Shown here one piece after another: positions 35,544-44,746 of a DNA stretch of 64,000 bases. Numbering within the stretch: the stretch's first letter is position 1; each line of letters begins with the position of its first letter. Source of the DNA: Antarctobacter sediminis (GTDB lineage Bacteria; Pseudomonadota; Alphaproteobacteria; Rhodobacterales; Rhodobacteraceae); the NCBI RefSeq assembly GCF_019218285.1, contig NZ_JAHUZG010000003.1, positions 310,001 to 374,000 on the forward strand, in the 5' to 3' direction. Position numbers and translations under genes: made by a program. The notes beneath the pieces were generated by a model. It ran no database searches. It saw nothing but the letters and a program-made list of their open reading frames with translations, and had not been told where the DNA came from.

Positions 35544-35560
35544 GTTCAGAAATGCTGAAT
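35544..35560. promoter_or_regulatory. Candidate IclR operator GTTCAGAAATGCTGAAT
   Basis: A TTCA-N7-TGAA inverted repeat (longer arms TTCAG/CTGAA) overlapping the 3' end of iclR, about 105 bp upstream of the HbpS-like gene start. It matches the site at 36264-36280 at 13 of 17 positions. Confidence 0.55.
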
Positions 35561-36259
35561 ATCGGACCCAATGCGAAGCATTTTCCACGCAGCATCGCGC
35601 ATCCTTGGCTCTGTCAGCGCGGATTTCGGGCCGGCGATGGCCAGCGCCGCGCGAACCTCTCCCTGTTCGCGGAAGGGGACAGAGACACAGTGGACGCCGG
35701 GTGTGAAATATTCGAGGTCAAGCGCAAACCCTAGCCTGCGCACCTCTGTCAGGCGGGCATCTGTCACGCCATCGCGCGACAGGTCCCGGCGGTGGCGCAC
35801 GCGGGTTTCCAGTGCGGGCATGAAGGCCAGAAACACCAGCCCGACGGCGGTGCCTTCCAGTGGTTCGCGCGTGCCGACGGGTGACACTGCCATGCTCTGA
35901 GGGTCGTTAGCATCCAGATAAAGTGTCTGGTCGCCGCTGGGAACGGCCAGAAAGGCGGGAAAGCCGGTTGCCTCGGTGATGCGCAAAAGGGCAGGGCGCA
36001 GCCCGGCGCGCAACCGGTCGTCATCCCCGGCGCTCCGCGCAAGATTCAGGATCCGCGCGCCAAGGTAGTAAGCGCTGTCGCCGGGGCGGCGGTGCAGGTA
36101 GCCCAATTCGGACAAGGTGCGCAGGATGTTGTGCGCGGTTGTCTTTCCCAGCCCGGTCAGCTCGGAAATGGCGGCAAGCTTCGCGCTCCCGCCCTGCCGG
36201 GCGATAACCTCAAGGATAGCGGTTGCGCGTTCAATGGACTGGATGCGGCTTCCGGGCAT
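35546..36259 (-). CDS. IclR family transcriptional regulator
   Basis: A 237-residue protein. The winged helix is at residues 5-65 (IQSIERATAILEVIARQGGSAKLAAISELTGLGKTTAHNILRTLSELGYL). The IclR effector domain follows (GFPAFLAVPSGDQTLYLDAND, then LGFALDLEYFTPGVHCVSVPFREQGEV). The ATG lies only 4 bp from a GTTCA-N7-TGAAC palindrome, and no Shine-Dalgarno is visible, so a leaderless message or tight autorepression is possible. It is divergent from the osmoprotectant-type ABC operon and upstream of the HbpS/MFS genes, all possible targets. Confidence 0.88.
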   Translation of the reverse strand: MPGSRIQSIERATAILEVIARQGGSAKLAAISELTGLGKTTAHNILRTLSELGYLHRRPGDSAYYLGARILNLARSAGDDDRLRAGLRPALLRITEATGFPAFLAVPSGDQTLYLDANDPQSMAVSPVGTREPLEGTAVGLVFLAFMPALETRVRHRRDLSRDGVTDARLTEVRRLGFALDLEYFTPGVHCVSVPFREQGEVRAALAIAGPKSALTEPRMRDAAWKMLRIGSDIQHF

Positions 36260-36263
36260 GTCG

Positions 36264-36280
36264 GTTCAATATTGCTGAAC
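36264..36280. promoter_or_regulatory. Candidate IclR operator GTTCAATATTGCTGAAC
   Basis: A perfect 5-bp-arm inverted repeat with a 7-bp centre directly upstream of iclR, in the 210-bp gap shared with the divergent osmF-like gene. It has the same spacing as the site at 35544-35560. The rest of this gap shows no other clear element. Confidence 0.6.
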
Positions 36281-36469
36281 AAGGTGGCGCAGATCCAGCC
36301 TGCCTTTCGGCGCGAAATCAAGCACTTTGATCGGAAACCGGGCGAAATGGCCGGAATCTTGGCTGGGGGTCTTGGTCCTCGGAACAGATGGACTATGTAG
36401 CGCCAGGAATCGCCCTGAACCGCCCTTGGACGGGCATCGAGCATGAAAGCTCAAGGAGCATAGACCCCC

Positions 36470-37375
36470 ATGAAATTCGTAACTCTTGCTGCCGCCGGAT
36501 TTGCCGGCGTGCTGGGCACCGTCGCGCAGGCTGACATTGTCGTTTCGTCGAAAATCGATACCGAGGGTGGCCTGCTGGGCAATGTCATCGCCCTTGCATT
36601 GGAAGACGCGGGTCTGCCGGTGGAGCGTCGTCTGCAACTGGGTGCGACACAGGTTGTGCGCGAGGCGCTGCTGGCCGGGCAGATCGACCTGTACCCGGAA
36701 TATACCGGCAACGCGGCCTATTTCTTCAACGAGGCAGACAGCCCGGTTTGGAAAGACCGAGAAGCCGCCTATGCCCGGGCCGCTGAACTGGACGCGGCCG
36801 AGAATGGCCTGACGTGGCTGCAACCGGCACCGGCCAACAACACATGGGCGATTGCCCTGACCGGAGCGCTGGCGGCGGAGAACGATCTGGTCACCATGTC
36901 GGACTTCGGCGCTTGGGTTGCTGGGGGTGGTGCGGTCAAGCTGGCCGCTTCGACCGAATTTGTGTCCTCGCCCGCGGTGCTGCCCGCAATGCAGGCGGCC
37001 TATGGATTCGAACTGACTGCGGATCAGACTGTTGTGCTTTCGGGTGGTGACACCGCTGCAACGATCCAGGCGGCCGCGCGCGGCACCTCGGGCGTGAACG
37101 CGGCCATGGCCTATGGCACCGACGGCGGCGTCGGCGCGGCCGGTCTGGTGGTCATGGCCGACGACAAGGGTGTACAGCCGGTCTATGAGCCCTCTGCCGT
37201 TGTCCGGGACGAGGTTCTGGCCGAATACCCCGCCATCGCCGAGGTGCTGGAACCGATCTTTGCCGGTCTCGACATGGCGACGCTGCAAAAGCTGAATGGC
37301 CGGATTCAGGTAGGCGGCGAACCCGCCGAGGCGGTCGCGCGCGACTACCTGACCGGGATCGGTGTGCTCGACTGA
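36470..37375 (+). CDS. osmF: Glycine betaine/osmoprotectant-type ABC substrate-binding protein (OsmF/YehZ-like)
   Basis: A 301-residue protein with a signal peptide (MKFVTLAAAGFAGVLGTVAQA). The mature part starts DIVVSSKIDTEGGLLGNVIALALEDAG and has LLAGQIDLYPEYTGNAAYFF, the OpuAC/YehZ pattern. AAGGAG precedes the ATG. It heads a four-gene operon (binding protein, permease, ATPase, permease) in the same order as yehZYXW. YehZ-type systems bind betaine weakly; the true ligand here may differ, because the flanking IclR, HbpS-like and exporter genes suggest catabolic control. Confidence 0.87.
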   Translation: MKFVTLAAAGFAGVLGTVAQADIVVSSKIDTEGGLLGNVIALALEDAGLPVERRLQLGATQVVREALLAGQIDLYPEYTGNAAYFFNEADSPVWKDREAAYARAAELDAAENGLTWLQPAPANNTWAIALTGALAAENDLVTMSDFGAWVAGGGAVKLAASTEFVSSPAVLPAMQAAYGFELTADQTVVLSGGDTAATIQAAARGTSGVNAAMAYGTDGGVGAAGLVVMADDKGVQPVYEPSAVVRDEVLAEYPAIAEVLEPIFAGLDMATLQKLNGRIQVGGEPAEAVARDYLTGIGVLD

Positions 37376-37386
37376 TCGTCTAAGCG

Positions 37387-38556
37387 ATGCCCCTTCGCAG
37401 CCTTTCGGCCATCTCGGCCACCGGCGTCCTTTTCGCGGCGCTTGGACTGGCGGCCCTGCTGGCGCCTTTCATGACGCTTGCGGCGAACCGGATCGTCGCG
37501 GGTGAAGGGCTGCCCGCGTGGGGGATTGCCGGGGCGGGGACCGTGGTGCCGGGGCTTTTGGCCATAGGCGCGGCGCTGGTGCTTGGCCTTTTGGCCGGGC
37601 ATCCCAGGCTGCGCCTGTTCGGCGCGGCGCTTGGGCTGGCCGGGCTGGTCTGGCTGCTGGGGCAAGGCGCGCAAGGCCTGCTGGACGGCGCGGGAGAGTA
37701 CGCACGGGTTTCGCCCGCCGCCGGGTTCTGGTGTCTGCTGGTGGTGCTGGGGTTGTTGTTGGCGGATGCCCTGTCGGCCTTGGCCCCCGGACCTTTGGCT
37801 CGGGCCGCATTGCTGGCGGCGGTCCTCGGGGCGGGCGCGCTGTTGTTGCAGTCGGGCCTGTTGGCCGAACTGTCGATCTTTCGCGAATATGACGGTCGCC
37901 GGGCCGCGTTCACCGATGCCTTCTGGCGGCACCTCGGGCTGGCCTTCGGATCGCTGGCCGTGGCGGCGGCAATCGGTTTTCCGCTGGGTATGCTGGCCCA
38001 CAGGCGTGAGCGTTTGCGCGCCTCCCTGCTGCCGGTGCTGAGTTTCCTGCAAACCATCCCATCGTTGGCGATGTTCGGAATCATGATCCCGATCCTTGGC
38101 TGGGTCGGTGACAGCGTTCCGGGGGCGCAGGCGATTGGCATCGCGGGCATCGGCTTTGCCCCGGCCTTTCTTGCCTTGGTACTGTATTCCCTGCTGCCAG
38201 TGGTGGCGAATACGGTCGCCGGGCTGGACAGCGCACCGCCCGCCGCGCTGGAAGCGGCGCGGGGCATGGGCATGTCACCGCGCCAGCGCATGGTGCAGGT
38301 GGAACTCCCCCTGGGCTTGCCGGTGATCCTTGCCGGATTGCGTATCGTTCTGGTGCAGAACATCGGCCTTGCGGTGATCGCAGCGCTGATCGGCGGTGGG
38401 GGTTTCGGCACTTTTGTTTTTCAGGGACTGAATCAGACCGCGACCGACCTGATCCTTCTGGGCGCGTTGCCCACGGTGGCACTGGCGCTGGTAGCGGCGA
38501 TTGCCATGGACATTCTGGTCGACTTGACCAGCCCCAAAGCGGAGAGCCGCAGATGA
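37387..38556 (+). CDS. yehY: ABC transporter permease (YehY/OpuCB-like)
   Basis: A 389-residue membrane protein. The N-terminal ~170 residues form extra hydrophobic helices; a BPD permease domain follows (AFGSLAVAAAIGFPLGMLAHRRERLRASLLPVLSFLQTIPSLAMFG). The EAA loop is EAARGMGMSPRQRMVQVELPLGLPVILAG. The N-terminal helical extension is typical of YehY. It lies 11 bp after the binding-protein stop and overlaps the ATPase gene (ATGA). Confidence 0.88.
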   Translation: MPLRSLSAISATGVLFAALGLAALLAPFMTLAANRIVAGEGLPAWGIAGAGTVVPGLLAIGAALVLGLLAGHPRLRLFGAALGLAGLVWLLGQGAQGLLDGAGEYARVSPAAGFWCLLVVLGLLLADALSALAPGPLARAALLAAVLGAGALLLQSGLLAELSIFREYDGRRAAFTDAFWRHLGLAFGSLAVAAAIGFPLGMLAHRRERLRASLLPVLSFLQTIPSLAMFGIMIPILGWVGDSVPGAQAIGIAGIGFAPAFLALVLYSLLPVVANTVAGLDSAPPAALEAARGMGMSPRQRMVQVELPLGLPVILAGLRIVLVQNIGLAVIAALIGGGGFGTFVFQGLNQTATDLILLGALPTVALALVAAIAMDILVDLTSPKAESRR

Positions 38557-39488
38557 TCGAAATCGATCGGATCACCAAGCTGTATGACGGCAAGGCGGCG
38601 GTGGATGCCGTGTCGATGACGGTCGAATCCGCCACGATCACCGCCATTGTCGGCACGTCCGGCTCTGGCAAGACAACCTTGCTGCGCATGATCAACAGGC
38701 TGGTCGAGCCGAGCTCGGGCGAGGTTCGGATCAACGGCGAGCCGACCACCGGCCTGCCGAAAGAGACCCTGCGGCGGCGGATCGGCTACGCGATTCAGGG
38801 GCACGGTTTGTTTCCGCATCACACGGTGGCGCGCAACATCGGTGCGGTGCCGCGCCTGTTGGGCTGGCCGCGCGACCAGATCCGCGCGCGGGTGGATGAA
38901 CTGCTGGAGCTGTTTTCGATGCCGCCGGATGAGTTCCGCGACCGCTATCCGGGAGAGTTGTCCGGCGGTCAGCAACAGCGTGTCGGCGTCGCGCGGTCGC
39001 TGGCGTCGCGCCCGGACATGATCCTGATGGACGAACCCTTTGGGGCGTTGGATCCGATCATCCGCACCCGCGCGCAAGAGGATCTGCGGCGCATCCAGCG
39101 GACGCTCGGCTCGACCATCCTGATCGTGACGCACGACATGGAGGAAGCGATCCAACTGGGTGACAAGGTCGCGGTGATGGATGCCGGGCGGCTGGTGCAG
39201 TATGGCACCCCGGCCGAGATCATCGCCCGTCCCGCCACCGATTTTGTGGCCGAGATGGTGGGCGGCGTGGATCGGCCGCTGCGGCTTTTGTCGCTGCTCC
39301 CCGTCTCTGACGCGGTCGAGGACGGCCCCGCAGAGGGCACGCCGATCCGTGACTGCGCCAGCCTGCGTGACGCCTTGTCCGCCTGCCTGTGGAGCGGGCG
39401 GGACGCGGTTCCGGTGGAACGCGACGGCGTGCGTGTCGGGCGGGTGACGCTGGAGTCCATTCGCGCCCGTGCCGAGGTGCATGGATGA
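38553..39488 (+). CDS. yehX: Osmoprotectant-type ABC transporter ATP-binding protein (YehX/OpuCA-like)
   Basis: A 311-residue ATPase. Walker A GTSGSGKTT is at 34-42, followed by the signature LSGGQQQR, Walker B MILMDEPFGALD and H-loop VTHDMEEAIQLGDKVAVM. The C-terminal ~50 residues (PIRDCASLRDALSACLWSGRDAVPVERDGVRVG) look like a CBS-type regulatory domain, as in OpuA/OpuC ATPases that sense ionic strength. Both ends overlap neighbouring permease genes by ATGA. Confidence 0.9.
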   Translation: MIEIDRITKLYDGKAAVDAVSMTVESATITAIVGTSGSGKTTLLRMINRLVEPSSGEVRINGEPTTGLPKETLRRRIGYAIQGHGLFPHHTVARNIGAVPRLLGWPRDQIRARVDELLELFSMPPDEFRDRYPGELSGGQQQRVGVARSLASRPDMILMDEPFGALDPIIRTRAQEDLRRIQRTLGSTILIVTHDMEEAIQLGDKVAVMDAGRLVQYGTPAEIIARPATDFVAEMVGGVDRPLRLLSLLPVSDAVEDGPAEGTPIRDCASLRDALSACLWSGRDAVPVERDGVRVGRVTLESIRARAEVHG

Positions 39489-40240
39489 ACCGAGCTGTCG
39501 CCCTTCGGCTGACCCTTGTCGTCCTGCTGCTGGCGCTGGTCCTGCGGCCCCAGTGGTTTGCGCCGCTCTTTGCGCCCTTTGCCCCGAACGGAGGGCCGGT
39601 GATCTATGCGCGCGCCTCGCTGCTGTCGCTGTCGCTCAGCCACCTTGGCCTTGTGGCACTGGCTTCGGCGGCGGCGACCTTGGTGGCCGTGACGCTGGCG
39701 GTGCTGGTGACGCGGCCTGCGGGGGCGGCCTTTCGCCCGTTGTCGCGGACCATCACCAATATCGGCCAGACCTTCCCTCCGGTCGCGGTGCTGGCTCTGG
39801 CGGTGCCCGCGCTGGGGTTCGGGGCCGGGCCGACGCTGGTGGCCCTGTTCCTTTACGGGCTGTTGCCGATCTTTGAAAACGCGGTCACGGCGCTGACCAG
39901 CCTGCCGCCCGCCACGATGGAGGCCGCACGGGGCATCGGACTGAACCGCCGACAACGTTTGTTGCAGGTGGAACTGCCGCTGGCTTTTCCTGTGATCCTT
40001 ACCGGCATCCGGCTGTCAGTGGTGATCGCGCTGGGAACAGCGACGATCGGGTCGACCGTTGCGGCGCGCACTTTGGGAGAGGTCATCATCGCGGGCCTGC
40101 TGACCAATAATACCGCTTATGTCTTGCAGGGCGGGTTGATCGTGGGACTGTTCGCGGTGCTGATCTATGATGCGCTGGTTCAGCTGGAGGCACGGTTGTC
40201 GCGCCGCATGGGATTGGATGGGGCGACGCGGGCCGATTGA
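39485..40240 (+). CDS. yehW: ABC transporter permease (YehW-like)
   Basis: A 251-residue membrane protein with a BPD permease domain: FRPLSRTITNIGQTFPPVAVLALAVPALGFGAGPT and EAA loop EAARGIGLNRRQRLLQVELPLAFPVILTG. It is the second permease of the osmoprotectant-type importer. The stop codon abuts the stop of the convergent qhpG gene with no gap (TGA followed directly by TCA), leaving no room for a conventional terminator. Confidence 0.88.
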   Translation: MNRAVALRLTLVVLLLALVLRPQWFAPLFAPFAPNGGPVIYARASLLSLSLSHLGLVALASAAATLVAVTLAVLVTRPAGAAFRPLSRTITNIGQTFPPVAVLALAVPALGFGAGPTLVALFLYGLLPIFENAVTALTSLPPATMEAARGIGLNRRQRLLQVELPLAFPVILTGIRLSVVIALGTATIGSTVAARTLGEVIIAGLLTNNTAYVLQGGLIVGLFAVLIYDALVQLEARLSRRMGLDGATRAD

Positions 40241-41533
40241 TCAGGCCTCGACCGGAGGGGCATAACGCGCCAACCGATCGTGCAGAGCGATGGCCACAGG
40301 CCCCCATCTCCGGGCCAGCTCTGCGCCGGATTGCCCGGCACAGACCGCCTGCCAAAAGGGCACGGCAGGGATTTCTCCGAACCAGCCGACGCCCTCGGTT
40401 TCCTGCGGGGTGAACAACAGGTCCATTTCCTCGATCAATCCGTTGCGCAGAACCATTCCGGGACGAATCTCGGGCCGGGTGATAGGGCTGTGCGAAGGTT
40501 CGTTGTCCGGGAAACCGGCGCGGCCGGACCAGAACGGCTGATCCGCGAAACGGGTTTCCAGTGACAGGAAATCACGCCCGATCCGGGCGTTGCGCAGATA
40601 GGTTTCGCGGGCCCTATTGTCGAGATACCGGCGGCACAGTGCCTCTGTCTGGGGGGCTGGTCGCGCGGTCAGGGTGCGTCGCGCGGCGGCGGCGGACAAG
40701 GCGCTGGACACGGCCCAGAACAGCCCGTGCCCTGACAGCGGATCCATTGCTGCCAGCGCATCGCCCACGGGCAGGCAGGTCAGATCCGTGATCGGGGCTG
40801 GCAGCAGCGGGGTCGAGGCGCGGGCCAGCAGGGGGGCCTGCACGGTGAATTCGCCTTCGGTCAGGCCGCTGTGCAACAGCGCGCGTGTCAGACGGGTTTC
40901 CATTGTTGCGGCGCTGCGGGCATCGGTGGTCAATTGCGCCCAGATCCTGCCATCGGGCAGGGCCGCGCGCCAAAGCCATCCTTCGGGCAGGGCAGTGATA
41001 TCGAACCCCGGCTCCGTTGTTTTGACGGGCCGATACCAACCGCAGATCGACAGGGTCGAAAAGGGCAGGCCGCCGCGTTCACCATGACGGCCTTGGCGGC
41101 CTCTTGCGTCGATGATCCAGCGCGCGGTCAGTCGGCGCCCGTCAGGCAGTGTGACCTCGCGCCCGGACAATTGCGCGCTGGCCGCGAACACGCACGCGCC
41201 GGCCGCCCTTGCCGCGTCGCGCAGGTGAGCGTCAAAACGGTCCCGGTGCACAGCGTGTTCGGCGTTCACCGATTGCGGCTGGTTCGCCCAGTCGACGCGG
41301 CGCGGGAATGGGCCGATGGTCGTGCCGCCGTCCCCGATGCCGGTCGATTCCAGCCAGCGGTGCAGTCGGGGGCTGAGACCCTCGACCCGGCCCGAGGGTT
41401 TTTCCGGGTCGATCAACAGCACCCGCAGACCGTCCCGCGCTGCCAGCCAAGCCGAAACTGCCCCGGCCGGGCCGCCGCCGATGACGATCATCTCGGGCCG
41501 CGAAAACGCGGGATTTTGCGGATTGCCTGCCAT
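40241..41533 (-). CDS. qhpG: FAD-dependent monooxygenase QhpG (amine dehydrogenase cofactor biogenesis)
   Basis: A 430-residue flavoprotein with an N-terminal FAD motif (MIVIGGGPAGAVSAWLAARDGLRVLLIDPE). It also has RDRFDAHLRDAARAAGA and LPVGDALAAMDPLSGHGLFWAVSSAL, the pattern of tryptophan halogenase-like monooxygenases. Its place, divergent from qhpA in a full qhp cluster, identifies it as QhpG. QhpG hydroxylates the tryptophan of the gamma subunit on the way to cysteine tryptophylquinone. The frame continues upstream into a palindrome, so I took the ATG at MAGNPQN; the ATG at MIVIGGG is an alternative. Confidence 0.87.
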   Translation of the reverse strand: MAGNPQNPAFSRPEMIVIGGGPAGAVSAWLAARDGLRVLLIDPEKPSGRVEGLSPRLHRWLESTGIGDGGTTIGPFPRRVDWANQPQSVNAEHAVHRDRFDAHLRDAARAAGACVFAASAQLSGREVTLPDGRRLTARWIIDARGRQGRHGERGGLPFSTLSICGWYRPVKTTEPGFDITALPEGWLWRAALPDGRIWAQLTTDARSAATMETRLTRALLHSGLTEGEFTVQAPLLARASTPLLPAPITDLTCLPVGDALAAMDPLSGHGLFWAVSSALSAAAARRTLTARPAPQTEALCRRYLDNRARETYLRNARIGRDFLSLETRFADQPFWSGRAGFPDNEPSHSPITRPEIRPGMVLRNGLIEEMDLLFTPQETEGVGWFGEIPAVPFWQAVCAGQSGAELARRWGPVAIALHDRLARYAPPVEA

Positions 41534-41560
41534 GTGATCACTCAACCGGCGAAACCAGAG

Positions 41561-41617
41561 CCTCGTCCTGACATTTCCGGCCAAAATCGCGAGGTGGCCG
41601 GAAATGTCAGGACGAGG
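41561..41617. promoter_or_regulatory. Perfect 23-bp inverted repeat between qhpG and qhpA
   Basis: Arms 41561-41583 and 41595-41617 are exact reverse complements over 23 bases (core CCTGACATTTCCGGCCA), separated by 11 bp. It sits in the middle of the 165-bp divergent gap and so could control both qhpG and the qhpADCBEF operon. The AraC-type regulator QhpR is the obvious candidate to bind it. A hairpin in either transcript is another possible effect. Confidence 0.75.
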
Positions 41618-41698
41618 TGCCCGGCTTTTCGCCAGCCTGTGCAGATCACAGCCACATCGAAGGCAAATGGCCTTTCGATCCGCCGGAGGACCACGAGA

Positions 41699-43255
41699 AT
41701 GAAATCCAGAACGCGTTTTGCCCTGTCAGTCACCACCAGTTGCGTGTTGCTGGGCGGGGGCGCGGCCTTGCCCGCCTTTGCCCAGTCCGGCGAGGAAGTC
41801 CTATCGAATGTATGCGCAGCCTGCCATGCGACAAGAGAGGACGGATCGATCGAACGCATTGATGCAGTGCGCAAGACTCCGGAAGCCTGGGACATGACGG
41901 TCGTGCGGATGATGCGCAATCACGGCGTCGACCTTACCTCGGCCGAGCGGCGCGCCGTCGTCGGGTATCTGGCCGATACCCGCGGTCTGTCCATCGCGGA
42001 AACCGAAGGCTGGCGCTATATCCTTGAGAAAGAACCCGTGGCCACCGATGCAGGTCCGGATGAGCTGATGACCCAGACCTGCGGACGTTGCCATTCCTAT
42101 GCCCGGGTGGCCCTGCAACGCCGCACGGCAGAGGATTGGGAACACCTGATCCACTTCCACCTTGGTCAGTTCCCCTCGCTTGAATATCAGGCTTTGGCAC
42201 GGGACCGCGATTGGTGGGGCATCGCCAACGCTGAAATCATTCCCTACCTCGCCAAGACCTATCCAAAGGGTGATATGGTCGATGCTTTCGATGGGGATCT
42301 GTCCGGCAGCTATGTCGTCGCCGGGCATGAGCCCGGGCGCGGCGATTACTCTGGCACTCTGGATCTTGAGGCGACCGCCGGCGGCTATGACGTCACAATG
42401 ACGCTGGACTATGCCGATGGATCCGAAACCTACACCGGCAGCGGCCTGATCTATGGTGCGGGCGAATGGCGCGCGACGCTGAAATCCGGCGATACGGTGA
42501 TCCGGCAGGTCATGGCGCTGACGGACGGCGCGCTTTCGGGGCGTTGGTTCGTGGCTGATCAGGATCCGGTGGGCGGCCGCTTGACTGCCCACCCGGCAGA
42601 GGCCGCACCGCAGATCCTTGCCATGTCTCCCGCGTCCGTTCCCGTCGGCACTGCGACAGAGGTAACGCTGATCGGAAGCGGCCTGACCGGAACGCCTGTC
42701 CTGCCCGATGGCGTTTCCGCCGAAGTTGTGACCAGCGGGCCGAACAAGGTGGTGCTGTCGATCACCGCCGGGTCCGAAGGCGCTCTGTCCATCGGACTGG
42801 GCGACGTGACGGCGCCCACTCCGCTTGTCGCGCATGACGGTGTCGACCGTATCAGCATCATTCCCGATGTCTCGATCGCAAGGATCGGGGGCAATGGCGG
42901 CCCGATCCCCAAGGTGCCCGCACAATTCGAAGCCTTCGGCTGGGCCGACGGCCCGGATGGCGCGCCGGGCACCGATGATGATCTGCCGCTTGGCGTGGTC
43001 AAGGTCAGTTGGTCCGTCGAAGATTGGGACGAGGCCGCTGCCGCTATCGAAGATGCAAAATATGCGGGCACAATCGACCAGACGGGGCTGTTCACACCCG
43101 GCGATGCCGGCCCGAATCCGGAGCGGTTCATGGGAACGAACAACACCGGAAACCTGCGCGTCATTGCTACCTATGACGGCGGCGCGGACCCGCTGACCGC
43201 CGAGGCGCATCTGTACGCAACCGTGCAGCGCTTTGTCGACACACCGATCCGCTGA
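41699..43255 (+). CDS. qhpA: Quinohemoprotein amine dehydrogenase alpha subunit (diheme c)
   Basis: A 518-residue periplasmic subunit. The signal peptide ends ALPAFA (residues 22-28). Two c-type heme sites are Cys39-x-x-Cys42-His43 (CAACH) and Cys128-x-x-Cys131-His132 (CGRCH). Beta-sheet-rich domains follow (GDLSGSYVVAGHEPGRGDYSG, then Ig-like VPVGTATEVTLIGSGLTG). It passes electrons from the CTQ cofactor of the gamma subunit to periplasmic acceptors during oxidation of primary amines. CGGAGGA precedes the ATG; a much longer upstream open frame is a shadow of qhpG. It is the first gene of the qhp operon. Confidence 0.94.
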   Translation: MKSRTRFALSVTTSCVLLGGGAALPAFAQSGEEVLSNVCAACHATREDGSIERIDAVRKTPEAWDMTVVRMMRNHGVDLTSAERRAVVGYLADTRGLSIAETEGWRYILEKEPVATDAGPDELMTQTCGRCHSYARVALQRRTAEDWEHLIHFHLGQFPSLEYQALARDRDWWGIANAEIIPYLAKTYPKGDMVDAFDGDLSGSYVVAGHEPGRGDYSGTLDLEATAGGYDVTMTLDYADGSETYTGSGLIYGAGEWRATLKSGDTVIRQVMALTDGALSGRWFVADQDPVGGRLTAHPAEAAPQILAMSPASVPVGTATEVTLIGSGLTGTPVLPDGVSAEVVTSGPNKVVLSITAGSEGALSIGLGDVTAPTPLVAHDGVDRISIIPDVSIARIGGNGGPIPKVPAQFEAFGWADGPDGAPGTDDDLPLGVVKVSWSVEDWDEAAAAIEDAKYAGTIDQTGLFTPGDAGPNPERFMGTNNTGNLRVIATYDGGADPLTAEAHLYATVQRFVDTPIR

Positions 43256-43264
43256 GGAGGCATC

Positions 43265-44746
43265 ATGGGAGAACTGACCCTTATCAAGCACAACGCGCAT
43301 CGGGTTGACGTGGATGGCCACGCGATGCTGATGCATGTGCCCAGCTCGTCATTGTTCGAACTCGACCGCGTGTCGCAGGATGTCTACGACCTGTTCCAGC
43401 GCAGTGCGGCGGTGGATGCCGAGTCGATGCGTGCGTCGCTGGGCGCGCTGCATGCGCCCTCGGACCTGTCTGACTGCGTGCAAAGCTTTCTGGATCTCGA
43501 CATCCTGCGCGATGCGGCGGAACCAGAGGTGCCGCGCAAGATCGTCAAGGTCGAAGACATCCCCCTGTCGACGATCATCCTGAACGTGAACACCGGCTGC
43601 AATCTGGCCTGCACCTATTGCTATAAGGAAGACCTTGCCATCCCGTCCAAGGGCGAAAAAATGGCCTTTGAAACGGCACGGCAAAGTTTCGAGATGCTGC
43701 TGAAGCAGGTGCATGACCGGGACCGTGTCAACGTTGTCTTCTTTGGCGGAGAGCCGCTGTCCAACATGCCGCTGATCCGCGAGGTCGTGGCCTATGCCGT
43801 TCCGCGGGCGGCGGAATTGGGCAAGGTCGTGGATTTCAGCCTGACCACCAACGCCACCCTGCTGACAGAGGAAATGGTCGACTGGTTCAACGCGCATCGT
43901 TTTGCCCTGACCGTGTCGATGGACGGCCCAAAGGCGCTGCACGACAAGAACCGCAAGACGGTGGGCGGCAAAGGCACCTATGATGTGGTCGAACGCAAGG
44001 TGCGGATGCTGCTGGAGCGCTATACCGCGCGGCCTGTGGGCGTGCGGGTGACGCTGACGCGCGGCGTGACGGATGTGATCGGTATCCATGACCACCTGAA
44101 AAATGACCTTGGCTTTGCCGAGGTGGGCTTTGGCCCTGCCACATCCGGCCCCATCGCGGTGTTCAATCTGGATGACGGTGCGCTGAAGCAGGTGTTCGAG
44201 GATATGAAGGCCCTCGGTCGCCAATACACAGAGGCCGCCTGCCGGGGAGAGAACATCGGCTTTTCCAACATGCACCAGCTGCTGACCGACATCGCGCAAG
44301 GCACGAAAAAGGCGGTTCCTTGCGGTGCGGGCCTTGGAATGCTGGCCGTCGATAAGGAAGGCGACCTGCATCTGTGCCACCGTTTTGTGGGCTCGGATGA
44401 ACCAACCTACGGAAACGTGGAAACCGGCATCGATGTACCGCGTCTGGCGGATTTCATCGAACAGGCGCAGGACCGGTCGAATTTCGGCTGCAAGACCTGC
44501 CGCATCCGGTCGATCTGTGCGGGGGGTTGCTACCACGAAAGCTATGCCCGGCAGGGCGACGCGTTCGCGCCCGTTTATCACTACTGCGACCTGATGCGCG
44601 ACTGGGTGGATTTCGGCATCGAGTCCTACGTCCGCATCATGCAGGCCAACCCGGATTTCTTCCGTACGCAACTGGAACCGCGCCTGTCGAAACCCGGCCC
44701 TGCGCGGCCCCAGGCAACAGACATCGTCAAGGAGATTGCGCAATGA
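43265..44746 (+). CDS. qhpD: Radical SAM/SPASM maturase QhpD
   Basis: A 493-residue protein. The radical SAM cluster is Cys112-x3-Cys116-x2-Cys119 ([14 protein letters not shown]). [13 protein letters not shown] follows, and the C-terminal SPASM region has CGAG, CHRF and [18 protein letters not shown] cysteines for two further clusters. The N-terminal ~90 residues look like a peptide-recognition domain ([23 protein letters not shown]). In the characterised system QhpD makes the three Cys-to-Asp/Glu thioether bridges in the gamma subunit. GAGGAGGCATC precedes the ATG. The stop overlaps the qhpC start. Confidence 0.94.
   Translation: MGELTLIKHNAHRVDVDGHAMLMHVPSSSLFELDRVSQDVYDLFQRSAAVDAESMRASLGALHAPSDLSDCVQSFLDLDILRDAAEPEVPRKIVKVEDIPLSTIILNVNTGCNLACTYCYKEDLAIPSKGEKMAFETARQSFEMLLKQVHDRDRVNVVFFGGEPLSNMPLIREVVAYAVPRAAELGKVVDFSLTTNATLLTEEMVDWFNAHRFALTVSMDGPKALHDKNRKTVGGKGTYDVVERKVRMLLERYTARPVGVRVTLTRGVTDVIGIHDHLKNDLGFAEVGFGPATSGPIAVFNLDDGALKQVFEDMKALGRQYTEAACRGENIGFSNMHQLLTDIAQGTKKAVPCGAGLGMLAVDKEGDLHLCHRFVGSDEPTYGNVETGIDVPRLADFIEQAQDRSNFGCKTCRIRSICAGGCYHESYARQGDAFAPVYHYCDLMRDWVDFGIESYVRIMQANPDFFRTQLEPRLSKPGPARPQATDIVKEIAQ

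Noticed and set aside
40871-41698. An N-terminal extension of qhpA of about 276 codons
   Set aside because: The extension is antisense to qhpG and crosses the 23-bp palindrome. A good Shine-Dalgarno and a signal peptide define the start at 41699.
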